A stretch of DNA of 64,000 bases from Candidatus Scalindua sp. SCAELEC01 (GTDB lineage: Bacteria; Planctomycetota; Brocadiia; Brocadiales; Scalinduaceae), in the NCBI GenBank assembly GCA_004282745.1, contig SHMT01000016.1, positions 1 through 64,000 on the forward strand. Direction: 5' to 3'. Shown here piece after piece: positions 36,415 through 46,229 of the stretch (positions are counted from its first letter, which is position 1; every line of letters begins with the position of its first letter). The position numbers and the translations under genes are program-made. Under the pieces are notes generated by a model. The model ran no database searches, was not told the DNA's origin, and worked only from the letters and a program-made list of their open reading frames with translations.

Positions 36415-37995
36415 TCAATTTTTTTGGTTGCTCTCAGATGCGAATGCCAAACTTGGATATCTTTTTCTATAGAAATGCCCTTTATATCTACGAAGTAGAT
36501 AATATAGGCAGGATTTATCATCTTTACTATGGAGAAGAAAGGAAGCGCCAATGGACTCATGACCATATTCATCAACTACTCTATGAACAAATTTCGGACT
36601 TATCGCATGAGAAAAAATGAACTGACAGATAGCTACCTCTTCGTCTTCAGTAAGGTTTATCCCTTTTTTGCTTAACCCATCTTTGACCCAGTTAAAATTA
36701 ATAAAAAGCTCAAGTCCTTCTTCTTTATTGAAAAAAATAGCGACCCCATTATTACAATTCAAAATATTGGGAGGAAAACTCATTCTTGGTTTGGGTCCTT
36801 TTAGTCCGTGCTCTTTCACAAAAGCAGAAAGCTTTTCTTTTAATCTGCGTTCAAAAAGAAAACGATACCGTTTTTCTTCATGAGCAGCCATGGAGAGCCC
36901 ATCAGTATAAATTATGAAATCGCTCCCATTATGGAATTGCACAAAGTCTGCATACTGATGTATCGTACTCTCTCTCGCTTTTCGCTCAATGTCATCACAA
37001 TAGCGATAAATTATATTTGGGATATTCTGGATAAAATCATTTCTGATCTCTTGCATACGCTCTTCAGGAAGGTTGCCATAATTTTGCTGTTCTCCGGACC
37101 AATACCATTCACCGTTCCACGGAACCAGGCTGCCAAAGATACACTCGTGTAACGTGAAAAGAGAACTGTAGTCCCCTGTTCTGATGATATACGGGTTTTT
37201 ATTGATAATATTGAGGGCTGAGACTATATCATTTCCAACTTCCACGATCCTGTAACAGGCAGCATGACGTTCGTACCAGCTTCGCAATTCAGAACACTGG
37301 CTTGCAGTAATATCCAACGTAGTCGCAAGTATGTCAATTACGCCCAGTCCTGACCATTCTGTATTCTCTTGACATAAAAAGTCATCAAGAGTGGTTATGT
37401 TTTCTTTCCGGTTATTGTCATCAACATAATTTCGAAAGCAGTGTCGAAACATATAAGAGTGTTTGCCCAACCATACCAGTTTCTTTTTTACATCCCACCC
37501 ATACGTATCATTCTGGGCCAAATATTTTTTTACCCCGGAATCCTTTGGCAAACGGATAAATTTATCCTGGAGAAAATCAACGATTCCTACTGTTAAACGA
37601 TGTAAGTCTTTACTATCAGGAGAGAGGATCATATCAGGATTTAATATGGTATAATAAATCCAAAGAAAGTGGTGGATCCTGGGTCTGTTAATCACAACAC
37701 CGGCAACCTCATACTTATCGCCTGAATCGAGTGTCATAGGAAGCGTATTATCAAATAATGCTCTGTTATACTGTTCATAACTTCTCCAAATTCCGATATC
37801 ATTATGAAGATCTTCAGCAAACTCAACACAAGCGGAAGACAAGATTTCCGTTTTCGCCATCGGCAATACCAATGTGCTATTATCAAATTCCTGGTATGCG
37901 CGAAGAAGATAACGTTTGAGTTCTCTGGAAATGTTATACAGATACCGGTCTCCTTTTCCTTTAAAACCCTCCGGCCTGTGAAAATAGAAACCCAT
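36415..37995 (-). CDS. Hypothetical 526-residue protein
   Basis: Starts GFYFHRPEGFKGKGDRYLYN. Mainly helical, with WSGLGVIDILATTLDI, SELRSWYERHAACYRIVEVG and ALNIINKNPYIIRTGDYSSL; the last of these recalls the beta segment found in SEC-C-motif proteins, but no SEC-C cysteines exist here. No transmembrane segment and no catalytic motif that I can name. It starts 33 bases after the small TPR gene and is probably co-transcribed with it. The block also carries an XPB-like gene. Function unknown. Confidence 0.7.
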   Translation of the reverse strand: MGFYFHRPEGFKGKGDRYLYNISRELKRYLLRAYQEFDNSTLVLPMAKTEILSSACVEFAEDLHNDIGIWRSYEQYNRALFDNTLPMTLDSGDKYEVAGVVINRPRIHHFLWIYYTILNPDMILSPDSKDLHRLTVGIVDFLQDKFIRLPKDSGVKKYLAQNDTYGWDVKKKLVWLGKHSYMFRHCFRNYVDDNNRKENITTLDDFLCQENTEWSGLGVIDILATTLDITASQCSELRSWYERHAACYRIVEVGNDIVSALNIINKNPYIIRTGDYSSLFTLHECIFGSLVPWNGEWYWSGEQQNYGNLPEERMQEIRNDFIQNIPNIIYRYCDDIERKARESTIHQYADFVQFHNGSDFIIYTDGLSMAAHEEKRYRFLFERRLKEKLSAFVKEHGLKGPKPRMSFPPNILNCNNGVAIFFNKEEGLELFINFNWVKDGLSKKGINLTEDEEVAICQFIFSHAISPKFVHRVVDEYGHESIGASFLLHSKDDKSCLYYLLRRYKGHFYRKRYPSLAFASESNQKN

Positions 37996-38028
37996 ACGTG
38001 CAATGCTCCTTGTCTAAAGTAAATAAGA

Positions 38029-38466
38029 TTAACGGGTGAAATAATTGTCGTAACACTTGTTCAAAATTTCCCGGCCCATTCGGAGAACTTTAGGTTTGTT
38101 TATCCACTTGAAACCGTTCTCACTCTTTCCAAGTGCAAAGAGAGCGTCAAGGATTATATGGATAAAGTTAGGATTATCAGGCTCCTGCTCATGATGAACT
38201 GAAATGAGCTGAATAGCCTTCTCAAATTCACCATTTAGGACATAGGCTTCACCTAAATGATAGAGCGCATCGGAATCGTCCGAATACCTTTCTGCTCTTC
38301 GTTCTCGATACCGCAATAAGGCCTTATAGTCCTTCTTTTCCAATAAATCATAGCCAACTTCCCAATCCTCAAATTCATCATAATCGTCATCATCATAAAC
38401 CTCAGATTCTGTAAGATCATATCTGGATTTAATAATCTTTGATTTAAGCTCTTTGTCGTCTTGCAT
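38029..38466 (-). CDS. Small TPR protein with acidic N-terminus
   Basis: A 145-residue protein. Residues 20-35 are a run of acidic residues (EVYDDDDYDEFEDWEVGYDL), followed by two or three tetratricopeptide-like helices (DALYHLGEAYVLNGEFEKAI). It probably mediates protein contacts. The next gene downstream begins after 33 bases, which suggests the TPR protein and the 526-residue protein form a pair. Confidence 0.7.
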   Translation of the reverse strand: MQDDKELKSKIIKSRYDLTESEVYDDDDYDEFEDWEVGYDLLEKKDYKALLRYRERRAERYSDDSDALYHLGEAYVLNGEFEKAIQLISVHHEQEPDNPNFIHIILDALFALGKSENGFKWINKPKVLRMGREILNKCYDNYFTR

Positions 38467-38747
38467 ATTATTCCTCTAAACCTTCACTTGTTTGCTGCAA
38501 TAATGTTCGCTCTTTCTGTGGAGAGCTCCATTACACTCAATGCATGAAGTAGGCATCCCTACTCTAACTGAAATTATTATCTTTTTTTTGGTCATTGTTA
38601 TTTTGTTATGATTATATTTACATAACGATGAGTGAAGTGACATGAGATCTGAACAATATCAATAATCAATTAAAAAAATTTTGTAAACTAATAAATATCA
38701 AAGTCCAAAAAGTACCATGTTGACTCATGTTCAACTGGAACGATTGG

Positions 38748-39857
38748 TTATGTAATATTTTTTTCTATTGATTTCATGCTACCTATTATAGACAAAGGTC
38801 GCGTCCAATTATAATAAATTTCATGAAAGACACCTTCGCCAAGATTCATTTCCATGTCTTTAAAACAACAGCGAATATGTTTTCCATTAAATTGAGCAAC
38901 GTCTTTTGCCATTCCTTTAGATCTCTCGCGTTTTGCTTGTTTAACACTTGAAAACGTCACATCCAGCTCGTGTCTTTTACATAACGCAATGAAGCTGTCA
39001 GCATTAAAATAGAAAAGAATCCTTTTTCTTCCAAATAGTAAATCCATTAAAAATTGATCGTTTATCTGACGAGCTACTATTGGATGTAGTACGACTGAAC
39101 CAAAACCTTCTCGCCAATCATCTAATGGAATCTTATTAAGGATATCAGATAAGTTAGGAGGATATTTCTGGTATTCTAATGATGTTGGATTTATAAATAC
39201 ATGGTAAATATAAAGTCTAATATCAAATTTGCCGAGTACAGCCATGTTAGGGTTCTTGTTATTTATTACACCAACAACTAAGCATTCATCAACTATATCA
39301 ACCGCAAATTTTTTATGATCCGCAGCTTTAAGTAACTTCACAATTGTATCAGTGTATGATTGACTCACTGAATTATCAGCCAAAGTGTATAATTTTTGCT
39401 CTGAGTCATCAGGGTTTTCGTAAACCCCAGGACTTGTATGTATTAAATTAACATTCTTAGAGGAGTTCTTTTGTTGACGAAAGCAACGGCCCATCTGTTT
39501 AATGCCTTTTTCGCCGTATTTGTCAAAAAACTCAAAGTATGAATCATCTTGTCCACTCTTAATAGTTTCTAATATTTCTTCATTTACCTTTCCTGACTTT
39601 ACCTCTATGAAATCGTACTTGATAGATTTATTTTCCTCTATGTAAGTCACTTTAAGAATATCTGTAATACAAATGAATCTGCAGAAATCCAAAGGAATAG
39701 CAAATACATCTGGAGATTTGTTGAGCTCATTTACGTATTTTAGAACTGACTCAATATTCTGGTATTGTAATAATCCATACTTTGGCCCCTTAAAAACCTT
39801 CTTTACACTCGACCTGTCCCAATTCATGGCTATCCATATAAAAGTATTGAAAAACAA
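38748..39857 (-). CDS. Hypothetical protein with PD-(D/E)XK-like motif
   Basis: A 369-residue protein. Residues 61-90 read FICITDILKVTYIEENKSIK then YDFIEVKSGK: Asp66 with Glu85-Val-Lys87 fits the spacing of a PD-(D/E)xK nuclease core, and is similar in spirit to the PaeR7I-type enzyme at 29011. The rest (CFRQQKNSSKNVNLIHTSPG, FKDMEMNLGEGVFHEIYYNW) is unassigned. Met12 is an alternative start that would remove a hydrophobic front. It is preceded after 26 bases by a small coiled-coil gene, so both may form one module. A defence or DNA-processing role is plausible but not shown. Confidence 0.6.
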   Translation of the reverse strand: MFFNTFIWIAMNWDRSSVKKVFKGPKYGLLQYQNIESVLKYVNELNKSPDVFAIPLDFCRFICITDILKVTYIEENKSIKYDFIEVKSGKVNEEILETIKSGQDDSYFEFFDKYGEKGIKQMGRCFRQQKNSSKNVNLIHTSPGVYENPDDSEQKLYTLADNSVSQSYTDTIVKLLKAADHKKFAVDIVDECLVVGVINNKNPNMAVLGKFDIRLYIYHVFINPTSLEYQKYPPNLSDILNKIPLDDWREGFGSVVLHPIVARQINDQFLMDLLFGRKRILFYFNADSFIALCKRHELDVTFSSVKQAKRERSKGMAKDVAQFNGKHIRCCFKDMEMNLGEGVFHEIYYNWTRPLSIIGSMKSIEKNIT

Positions 39858-39883
39858 TTCTAAGATTATTTTTTGGCCTGTAA

Positions 39884-40153
39884 TTAAATTGCTATTCTTC
39901 TTGGCAGATGAATCTTTCTTGTTTTTTTTAGGCGCTCTAACTCCTTTTCTAATAGTAAGGTTTTTTCGACAATTGAATTTTCAACTTCCTTCCAAGATTT
40001 ATGACACTCTCTTATAAAGCTGGAATAATTGTCTTTAATTTTTTCGGGAGATGAGAATTGATCAAGATCAGTAACACTTCGTGGAAGTAATCTTCTGCAT
40101 TCTATTAGTGTTTTCTCAATTTTGTTTTTATCTATCTGAGAATTTTGAGCCAT
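39884..40153 (-). CDS. Small coiled-coil protein upstream of the nuclease-like gene
   Basis: An 89-residue, highly charged, helical protein (NSIVEKTLLLEKELERLKKT) beginning AQNSQIDKNKIEKTLIECRR. No family recognised. Its end is 26 bases from the start of the nuclease-like gene, supporting co-expression and perhaps complex formation or toxin control. Confidence 0.55.
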   Translation of the reverse strand: MAQNSQIDKNKIEKTLIECRRLLPRSVTDLDQFSSPEKIKDNYSSFIRECHKSWKEVENSIVEKTLLLEKELERLKKTRKIHLPRRIAI

Positions 40154-40600
40154 GAATCCTGTCCCCTGTGGACAATATTAACGCAGACAATTTAAAACGT
40201 TAAGGATTTTATCTGTAGTTGAGCTTTAAAAAATTACAATAACGCTCCAAAGACCAGAAAGGTATTGCCATTTCAATGCATCTTCCTGTAAACAAGCTCA
40301 ATTAGAGATAAATGGGCTGCGACTATGCTATCCAAAATAGACAACAGCAGTCTATTTCGAATAATATAGTCAAGATTTATACTACTTAAAAGCAGTGTTC
40401 AAGTAAAATTCCAACAATCTATGACACCAACCTGGTCGAGCCAGAACCAAAAAGGGAATGGATATTTAAAAAAGCTGACAGAGCTAAGCTTTGCGAGGAC
40501 AAGCATTAAGCATTTTTCCTTAACACACCACAGGTGTGGTATAATAGCCTATAGGGTGACAATTTCCAGTCAAAAAAGCAAGAAATTGTCGACTGAGAGA
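40154..40600. other. AT-rich gap in the accessory block
   Basis: About 450 bases. A short plus-strand frame (40421-40654) is not convincing. The string GACTGAGAGACTAAATCCCG occurs near the end of the helicase-associated gene. No known element recognised. Confidence 0.4.
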
Positions 40601-42424
40601 CTAAATCCCGTAACCCATCTTCCTCAATTTTTTCCGAAATGCATTCTCCTTTGACGAAGGCACCGCAATAAACCCATCTTCAGCAGCTATGCAGAGATCT
40701 TTTAAGCGACTGTCGTTGGCGAGTGTCAATGCGACTACCGGATCAGACACCTTTATAAGACGCGCACTCCCTTCATCACTGAGCAGTTTGTTTCTCCTTA
40801 TCATATCATCAAAAAATGATACTACTGTATCAGGTAAATCCTGTTCGCTTTTAGAGAGAAGAAATTTTTTTATCTCTTCAATTGATTTCCCTTTTTCATA
40901 CCATATCAGGATTTTATCAGGATTGAGTTTCCATACCTTATCCGAAGTCTTGTCCGCTATTGTTTCCAGGAAAATAGCTTCGGAATGCGGAAACGGTGCT
41001 TTTGTCTCTGTGATCTCCCGGTTAGGCAATACCTTCAAGACATACCGTTTCTCTATTGGTGCGGCTTTGTAACTCTCTGAAAGCCCAAGACACCATGCGC
41101 CTAAGGGGTTGATGCGAATGAATTGCAAACCGTCGTAACGGCTGAGAAACATAAGATCATCAGTTCCCCATAGAGCACGGTAATCATCTCTTGCCATTGC
41201 CGGCGGAATATATGCCACGTCAATAATCCCCATTGTTGCCGCATACTCAAAAAGAAAGGCAAGGGTATAGCGCCCCTGCAATATCTCCCAGGTATGTGAA
41301 CCATCGTATCCAAGAGAGCCATAACGGAGTTCACAGATGTAGAGACTCCACTCGTTACGAGTCACGATAAAATTATTATCTAAGGCCCTGATTGACTTGA
41401 AGAGATTTTCAACCGAGATCCATTTCCCAACCGGGCATAACGAAAGGGTGTCCACAATGCATCTTCTCCTTTCTGAAACGGCGCTTAAACCCCGCCTTCC
41501 CTTGCCATTTTGTCCTTTAATCGCATCGACTCTATTGAATTCATCTATAATTGTGGTGCGGAGCCATTTGCTCCACAGTATTCTTATAATCTCATGAGGA
41601 GGAGAGTTTAAGGCTTTTTGCCCCAGTTTCGTCAACTGTAACTTGCGGCCGGCCAACTCTGCCAGTTTAGCACTTTGTGCAATTAAGGGCCACGCAAACG
41701 CCTTTATATGCCCTATTTTTGAATTATCGACATTTTTATCAGAGTCATAAAAATCTCCCTGTTCCAGGATAGACGCAATAGTCCGTGCTCCGGATTCAGT
41801 CGGCCTCTTTGTTTTATCACTGACACTTATCTTTCCGGAATCGATAATGCGTAATACAGAAAGCACATCATGCAAAGCCAACATCTCTGTATCCATTTTT
41901 ATCATGGGGATTTCATTCATAACCGCTACTCTCTCATTACTCTGATAATCATATTTGTAAGATTCCTGAATAAAAGTATCTGAAATATCATCCTGAGTTT
42001 CAATTGTATACGATCGAGGTTCCGGAACAAAATCCTTCAGGCGCACTTTTAGTTCTTCCGGCATTGTACCATTAATAATAAGGAGATTAATTAAGGTAGG
42101 TTTGCGGTCTCCATATTCACTCACATAGCCAGTATTAGGCAAATCCCCATATTTAGCCATAAACTTGGAGGTATCAAGCTGATTATCAGGTGAATGGACA
42201 ATCTCGGAAACGGCAGTCTGCTCAAGATCATCCATGCGGGTCCAGATACTATGAAGTCCATCTCCTTTGAGCGCACTACAGATAGAGGCGACCATGTCTG
42301 ATTTTCGAATAGGTGGTTTAGAGGTAAGTAATTTGCAAATATCTTTTACTACCGGAGCAGTGTATCCCTCCATCAACGCCTCTTCCACTGTTTCATAATA
42401 ATCCGGTAAATTATAGCGTGGCAT
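40601..42424 (-). CDS. Helicase-associated protein (Helicase_C_3-like), partner of XPB
   Basis: A 607-residue protein with the layout of bacterial proteins annotated as helicase-associated: helical front, WLRTTIIDEFNRVDAIKGQN, RYTLAFLFEYAATMGIIDVA, and a C-terminal domain ending EDGFIAVPSSKENAFRKKLR with KMGYG. Such proteins are commonly encoded beside XPB-type helicases; here the XPB-like gene ends 21 bases upstream. It has no ATP-binding motif. A DNA repair or nucleic-acid remodelling role is inferred from this pairing. Confidence 0.65.
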   Translation of the reverse strand: MPRYNLPDYYETVEEALMEGYTAPVVKDICKLLTSKPPIRKSDMVASICSALKGDGLHSIWTRMDDLEQTAVSEIVHSPDNQLDTSKFMAKYGDLPNTGYVSEYGDRKPTLINLLIINGTMPEELKVRLKDFVPEPRSYTIETQDDISDTFIQESYKYDYQSNERVAVMNEIPMIKMDTEMLALHDVLSVLRIIDSGKISVSDKTKRPTESGARTIASILEQGDFYDSDKNVDNSKIGHIKAFAWPLIAQSAKLAELAGRKLQLTKLGQKALNSPPHEIIRILWSKWLRTTIIDEFNRVDAIKGQNGKGRRGLSAVSERRRCIVDTLSLCPVGKWISVENLFKSIRALDNNFIVTRNEWSLYICELRYGSLGYDGSHTWEILQGRYTLAFLFEYAATMGIIDVAYIPPAMARDDYRALWGTDDLMFLSRYDGLQFIRINPLGAWCLGLSESYKAAPIEKRYVLKVLPNREITETKAPFPHSEAIFLETIADKTSDKVWKLNPDKILIWYEKGKSIEEIKKFLLSKSEQDLPDTVVSFFDDMIRRNKLLSDEGSARLIKVSDPVVALTLANDSRLKDLCIAAEDGFIAVPSSKENAFRKKLRKMGYGI

Positions 42425-42445
42425 TTTATACTCTCCTTTTATAAC

Positions 42446-43525
42446 TCACTCTTTCTCTTTAAGAACATCCTCATAATCATGTATCTCGTACTGATAACCC
42501 TGTTCAGTAAGAAATAGCTGGCGCTTTATGGCAAAATCCTGATCCCTCGTATCGCGTGTGATGAGAGAATAGAAGTGTGCCCTGTTTTCCCCTTGCTTTG
42601 GACGAAGGATCCGCCCCAGGCGTTGGGCCTCTTCCTGACGGGAACCGAATGTTCCGGAAACCTGTATTGCTACATTTGCGTCAGGCAGGTTTATGGCAAA
42701 ATTGGCAACCTTTGACACGACAAGAATCTTTACATTTCCACGCTTAAACTCTCCGTATAATCTCTCCCGTTCCAGGTTTGAAGTCTTGCCGGTAATTAAG
42801 GGTGCATTTAACTCCGTGGAAATTGTCTTGAGCTGTGAAAGATACTGGCCTATGACCAGCACATTGTCTCCATCATGTCTTTTTAATAATTGTCTGATAA
42901 TAGTGTTTTTCAGAGGATTTTCAGAAGATATCCTGAATTTTTCCCGCAGCTCTGCTACGGCATACTCCATCCTCAGCTCCTCTGCCAGAGGGATGCGTAT
43001 TTCCGTACAAAGCGCCTCGGCTATCCAACCCTGTTTTTCCAGCACAGGGAAACCTATTTTTATCATTACCTGTTTGATATGTCCCCTATGTAGTGGAGCA
43101 ATAGTAAATTCGAGTTGATTCAACTGCTGTTTAATCAAGGGTATGATGTGCTTATTATGCGTTATTTCTGTAATCAGGTACTGATCTTCCGAGGTAATAA
43201 GAAAGTCACCATTCCGTTTAATCAGTTTCAGTTTGCCGTAACGACCGATATGGTCTTTGATATCCTCAATGATATTCTGTGGGACATCATACTTACTAAA
43301 GTCACTGAATATCTTTAAAATGGTGTCGTTCGTGACACCTGATGACGCGGTGTTCCAGAGCGAAAGAGGCGTTATACGGTATGTGTGAATATGCTCCGGG
43401 CTCTTTTCAAGTTCGGCGAACCGTGCCAGATCATCACGTGCATCTTCATACATCGGGTGGTCAACTTCCAGGAGGATGGTTTTATCACTCTGGACAATCA
43501 TCGGGTTTTCAGGATGGTAGCTCAT
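42446..43525 (-). CDS. XPB-like protein lacking the first helicase domain
   Basis: A 359-residue protein. Residues 1-160 equal the N-terminal part of bacterial XPB (NPMIVQSDKTILLEVDHPMY, SPEHIHTYRITPLSLWNTAS, IKIGFPV); residues 163-359 equal the second motor domain (EKQGWIAEALCTEIRIPLAE, VLVIGQYLSQLKTI, VSKVANFAINLPDANVAIQV, FGSRQEEAQRLGRILRP). Bacterial XPB is about 540-560 residues; the missing 180-200 residues include Walker A (GAGKT), the DEVH box and motif III. The joint is in frame at about 43036-43045. As it stands it cannot hydrolyse ATP. It may be an inactive DNA-binding form, a decayed gene, or an assembly deletion. The helicase-associated gene follows after 21 bases. Confidence 0.85.
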   Translation of the reverse strand: MSYHPENPMIVQSDKTILLEVDHPMYEDARDDLARFAELEKSPEHIHTYRITPLSLWNTASSGVTNDTILKIFSDFSKYDVPQNIIEDIKDHIGRYGKLKLIKRNGDFLITSEDQYLITEITHNKHIIPLIKQQLNQLEFTIAPLHRGHIKQVMIKIGFPVLEKQGWIAEALCTEIRIPLAEELRMEYAVAELREKFRISSENPLKNTIIRQLLKRHDGDNVLVIGQYLSQLKTISTELNAPLITGKTSNLERERLYGEFKRGNVKILVVSKVANFAINLPDANVAIQVSGTFGSRQEEAQRLGRILRPKQGENRAHFYSLITRDTRDQDFAIKRQLFLTEQGYQYEIHDYEDVLKEKE

Positions 43526-43832
43526 CTATTTTTTCTTGACCCGTAATAGTACGTAAAAGTTTACTGTTAAATGTAACAAATACCCACAAGGAATTCAATT
43601 GTGAGCATACGGTAGCATCTGCACCCTCATAGGTCTTTACCTTCATCCACCACCCGGTTATATCAATCTTCTCATCCCACGAATGTGCAAACATCACGGG
43701 AGCCTTCTGTGTCAGATCGTTACGCTGATGAGTGGTTGAGAATATGGGGTTTGCCAGGATGATGAATGAAAAAACAGAAACAGTGAAGAGGAAGCCCCGC
43801 CTCATGAGAAAAATGGTAGAATACTTCTTCAT
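43509..43832 (-). pseudogene. Probable remnant of an exported ATP-dependent DNA ligase (LigE-like)
   Basis: A 107-residue frame with an N-terminal signal (FLFTVSVFSFIILANPIFS) and PVMFAHSWDEKIDITGWWM, which is the start of the nucleotidyltransferase domain in periplasm-directed ligases of the LigE/bacterial type. The expected SEKxDGVRAYW continues here only as KVKTYEGADATVC and then unrelated residues, and the frame ends. The ligase body is missing. It overlaps the XPB-like gene by 17 bases. Confidence 0.5.
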
Positions 43833-43893
43833 GGCAATCTTATTTGGAAATAGATAACGACAAGGAGAGAAGGCTTAGGGCAGGACTAGCTTT

Positions 43894-45102
43894 TCACTGT
43901 CTCAAGCCAAGCACTCTTTCTGCATTCTTAAAATATATTTTCTCTAATACGGTATCAGGTAAAAATAGACCATAAATCTTCCACTCACCCGTTGGCGGAA
44001 ATGGATGATCGTAATAATTAAAGTATTCATCGTCTGTTTGAAAAAAGCGATAATAGATTTTATATCTTGGCTGAACAGCTTTTCCCGGATAACGGTCAGT
44101 TCCGAATAATACGCGGTCCTGATATTTTATAAGGAACTTCCTTGCCGTGTAAGGTTGCCGTCCGAGTTCCGCTACTCTACCGGCAACATCAACATATAAA
44201 TTGGGGTATGAATCCAGCAACCTGCCAATCATCATCAAATCTTCGGCGCTATTCCCGACATGGGCGCCGATAAAGAGCGTATGGGGATGTCTTGCAATTA
44301 CCCGATTTCGTTGTGCGATGATGGTCTCACGCTCTGGGAAATCGGCGCCAGAGAAACTCCAATCCGGGTGTCTTTTTAACTGCATCAAACGCTCATTGAA
44401 CCGATCGGTGGGTTTGAAAAAGGCTACTGGGTCTGCGGAGTGTATGAGTACCGGCATCCCAAGCTCCCCTGCTTTGTCCCAGATAGGATCAAATCTGACA
44501 TCATCAATAGCCACAATTTGACCTGTTTTATCTTTCACGGTCAACCCGAGCGTCTTAAAAATCTTCAGCCCCTTAGCCCCTTTTGCATGGGCTGCACGTA
44601 AAGATTCCACCATCTGCTCACTAAAATCTGGATCATCTATTTTTGAAAAGTCGAGATTGCAAAAAATGATCAATCGATCAGGATTATAGTGTGAGAATTT
44701 CTCCAGCATTTCCTCAAGCTTTACCCCATACCCCCCACTCAAATTGATGATGGCCTTAATCCCCAGTGCATCCATTTTCTCAATCAAAAACGCTGGGGAT
44801 AGGGCATTTGAAAAATGTGTATGCACATCAATGATGGGATATTTTGGTTTACAAGGGGTAGGATGCTTCCGGACAAGGTTCGACCGTGGTTGGTAATCCA
44901 AGACCAGGTCCCCCTTAATGTATAATGCTTGACTTATCTTGTCTCGATTGGCACACCCCTGGATCATGGCAAGAACAAGAGCGATAACGCAGGTATAAAG
45001 TTTTCGTGTGCGATTTGCATGCTTGTTCCAATCGGCTGTGTAGTCCTTGTTTTGCCTGAGGCAAAAGAAACAATTTATCAACATTTTGATAAACACATTC
45101 AT
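43894..45102 (-). CDS. Lipoprotein amidohydrolase (amidohydrolase_2 type)
   Basis: A 402-residue protein. A hydrophobic segment with a lipobox-like MIQGC lies at about residues 37-50, so the mature protein should be membrane-anchored outside the cytoplasm. The catalytic part begins PIIDVHTHFSNAL (metal HxH) and continues with GMPVLIHSADP, FIGAHVGN and VLFGTDRYPG, the His and Asp ligands of the amidohydrolase fold. The substrate is not clear; relatives include decarboxylases and esterases. The first 25 residues before the lipoprotein signal may reflect a start chosen too early. Confidence 0.8.
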   Translation of the reverse strand: MNVFIKMLINCFFCLRQNKDYTADWNKHANRTRKLYTCVIALVLAMIQGCANRDKISQALYIKGDLVLDYQPRSNLVRKHPTPCKPKYPIIDVHTHFSNALSPAFLIEKMDALGIKAIINLSGGYGVKLEEMLEKFSHYNPDRLIIFCNLDFSKIDDPDFSEQMVESLRAAHAKGAKGLKIFKTLGLTVKDKTGQIVAIDDVRFDPIWDKAGELGMPVLIHSADPVAFFKPTDRFNERLMQLKRHPDWSFSGADFPERETIIAQRNRVIARHPHTLFIGAHVGNSAEDLMMIGRLLDSYPNLYVDVAGRVAELGRQPYTARKFLIKYQDRVLFGTDRYPGKAVQPRYKIYYRFFQTDDEYFNYYDHPFPPTGEWKIYGLFLPDTVLEKIYFKNAERVLGLRQ

Positions 45103-46229
45103 CAGGTAATTGATTTGAGATTTATATCAGTAGATGATAGCAGATTGTTTTTTTAGCGTTAATGTAAAATATGATTTGGGATATGTGTATGCGCCTAAAG
45201 GAGAGAAGAGCCCTGTGTTGATTAGCGTTTTATATTCATGAATCCTCACGGTACGCTTTTTTTTTGCAAATACTGAATTGAGAGGGGCACAAGGTTTATG
45301 AATTTTGATATTTAAGGATACCTTTTCTATAAAACGAGCTGAACCAATTGACCGGATCAAGAAAGCATTGCAAGATCCAAGCAGCGAGAAGGGTGTCGTT
45401 GGGATAGGAAAAGAAACGTTACAACAAAAAAAGAACTGAGAAGGGTATCTTGGTTAGATCTAACCTCTTTACATTGAAGCGATATCCCCTCTTTTGCCCG
45501 GTAAAATTATTTGGTTATGCCTTCATGAAAATAGGGTAAGGGTTTTCACTTCATCTATATTTTTTCCCTGACCCTTAGCGTAATCATTTTTTTATTTCTT
45601 ACAAAAATAAGGAAAAGGCTCTTTAAGTGAACGGTATAGCCCCTTTTTTACCTACTCTTTATTTTTTAATATGTGATTTAGGTTGAAAGTCAACTAAACA
45701 CGTACAATAAAGAGCCTTTTCATTTTTTACAAACCAAAACAAATGGTACCATTATCATGTTCCTTTACATTTTGTTTGAGTAAGCTAACACTTGGCATAA
45801 TAAAGCTACTTGTGTGCCAACCGTATGATATTTTTCAATTTATTATGGAGATATGCTTTAAGCTCCAGAGACTCAATATGATAGGAGAGATATTTTTATA
45901 ACTAGTACCTTTCCGCTGGTTATTGAGATGGTTAAAGCTTGGTGTTTGATGGTGAATTAATGAACAACCACCACTTTACCTCCAACTTATAGTTGATATG
46001 AGAGATGTGATTGGGTGGGGAACTGGTAAGAATTATTACAATATGATCGGTTCGCAGGAGTAGTTGTTTCACCGCAAATTCTTGATTGGTATCGAATTAT
46101 TTTATTTGTAGAGGCACGAGGCTTCGTGCCTGCCGACTCTGCGTCGCACGCAGTCAGGTATCAGATAGATCTGGTTATGCAGAGAATGGTGATTAAACTA
46201 AAGTTTAATTTTCAAAAAAACTCATTATT
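45103..46229. other. Long gap with palindromes
   Basis: No supported gene. A family B half-end (TTTTTTCCCTGACCCTTAGC) lies at about 45565-45590. A perfect 13-base inverted repeat AAAAGGCTCTTTA / TAAAGAGCCTTTT is at 45613-45625 and 45708-45720, suggesting a small element or bidirectional terminator. A short hairpin AGGCACGAGGCTTCGTGCCT sits at about 46112-46131. Confidence 0.5.

Noticed and set aside
45127-45360. A 77-residue minus-strand frame
   Set aside because: No recognisable motif and poor start context; not counted as a gene.
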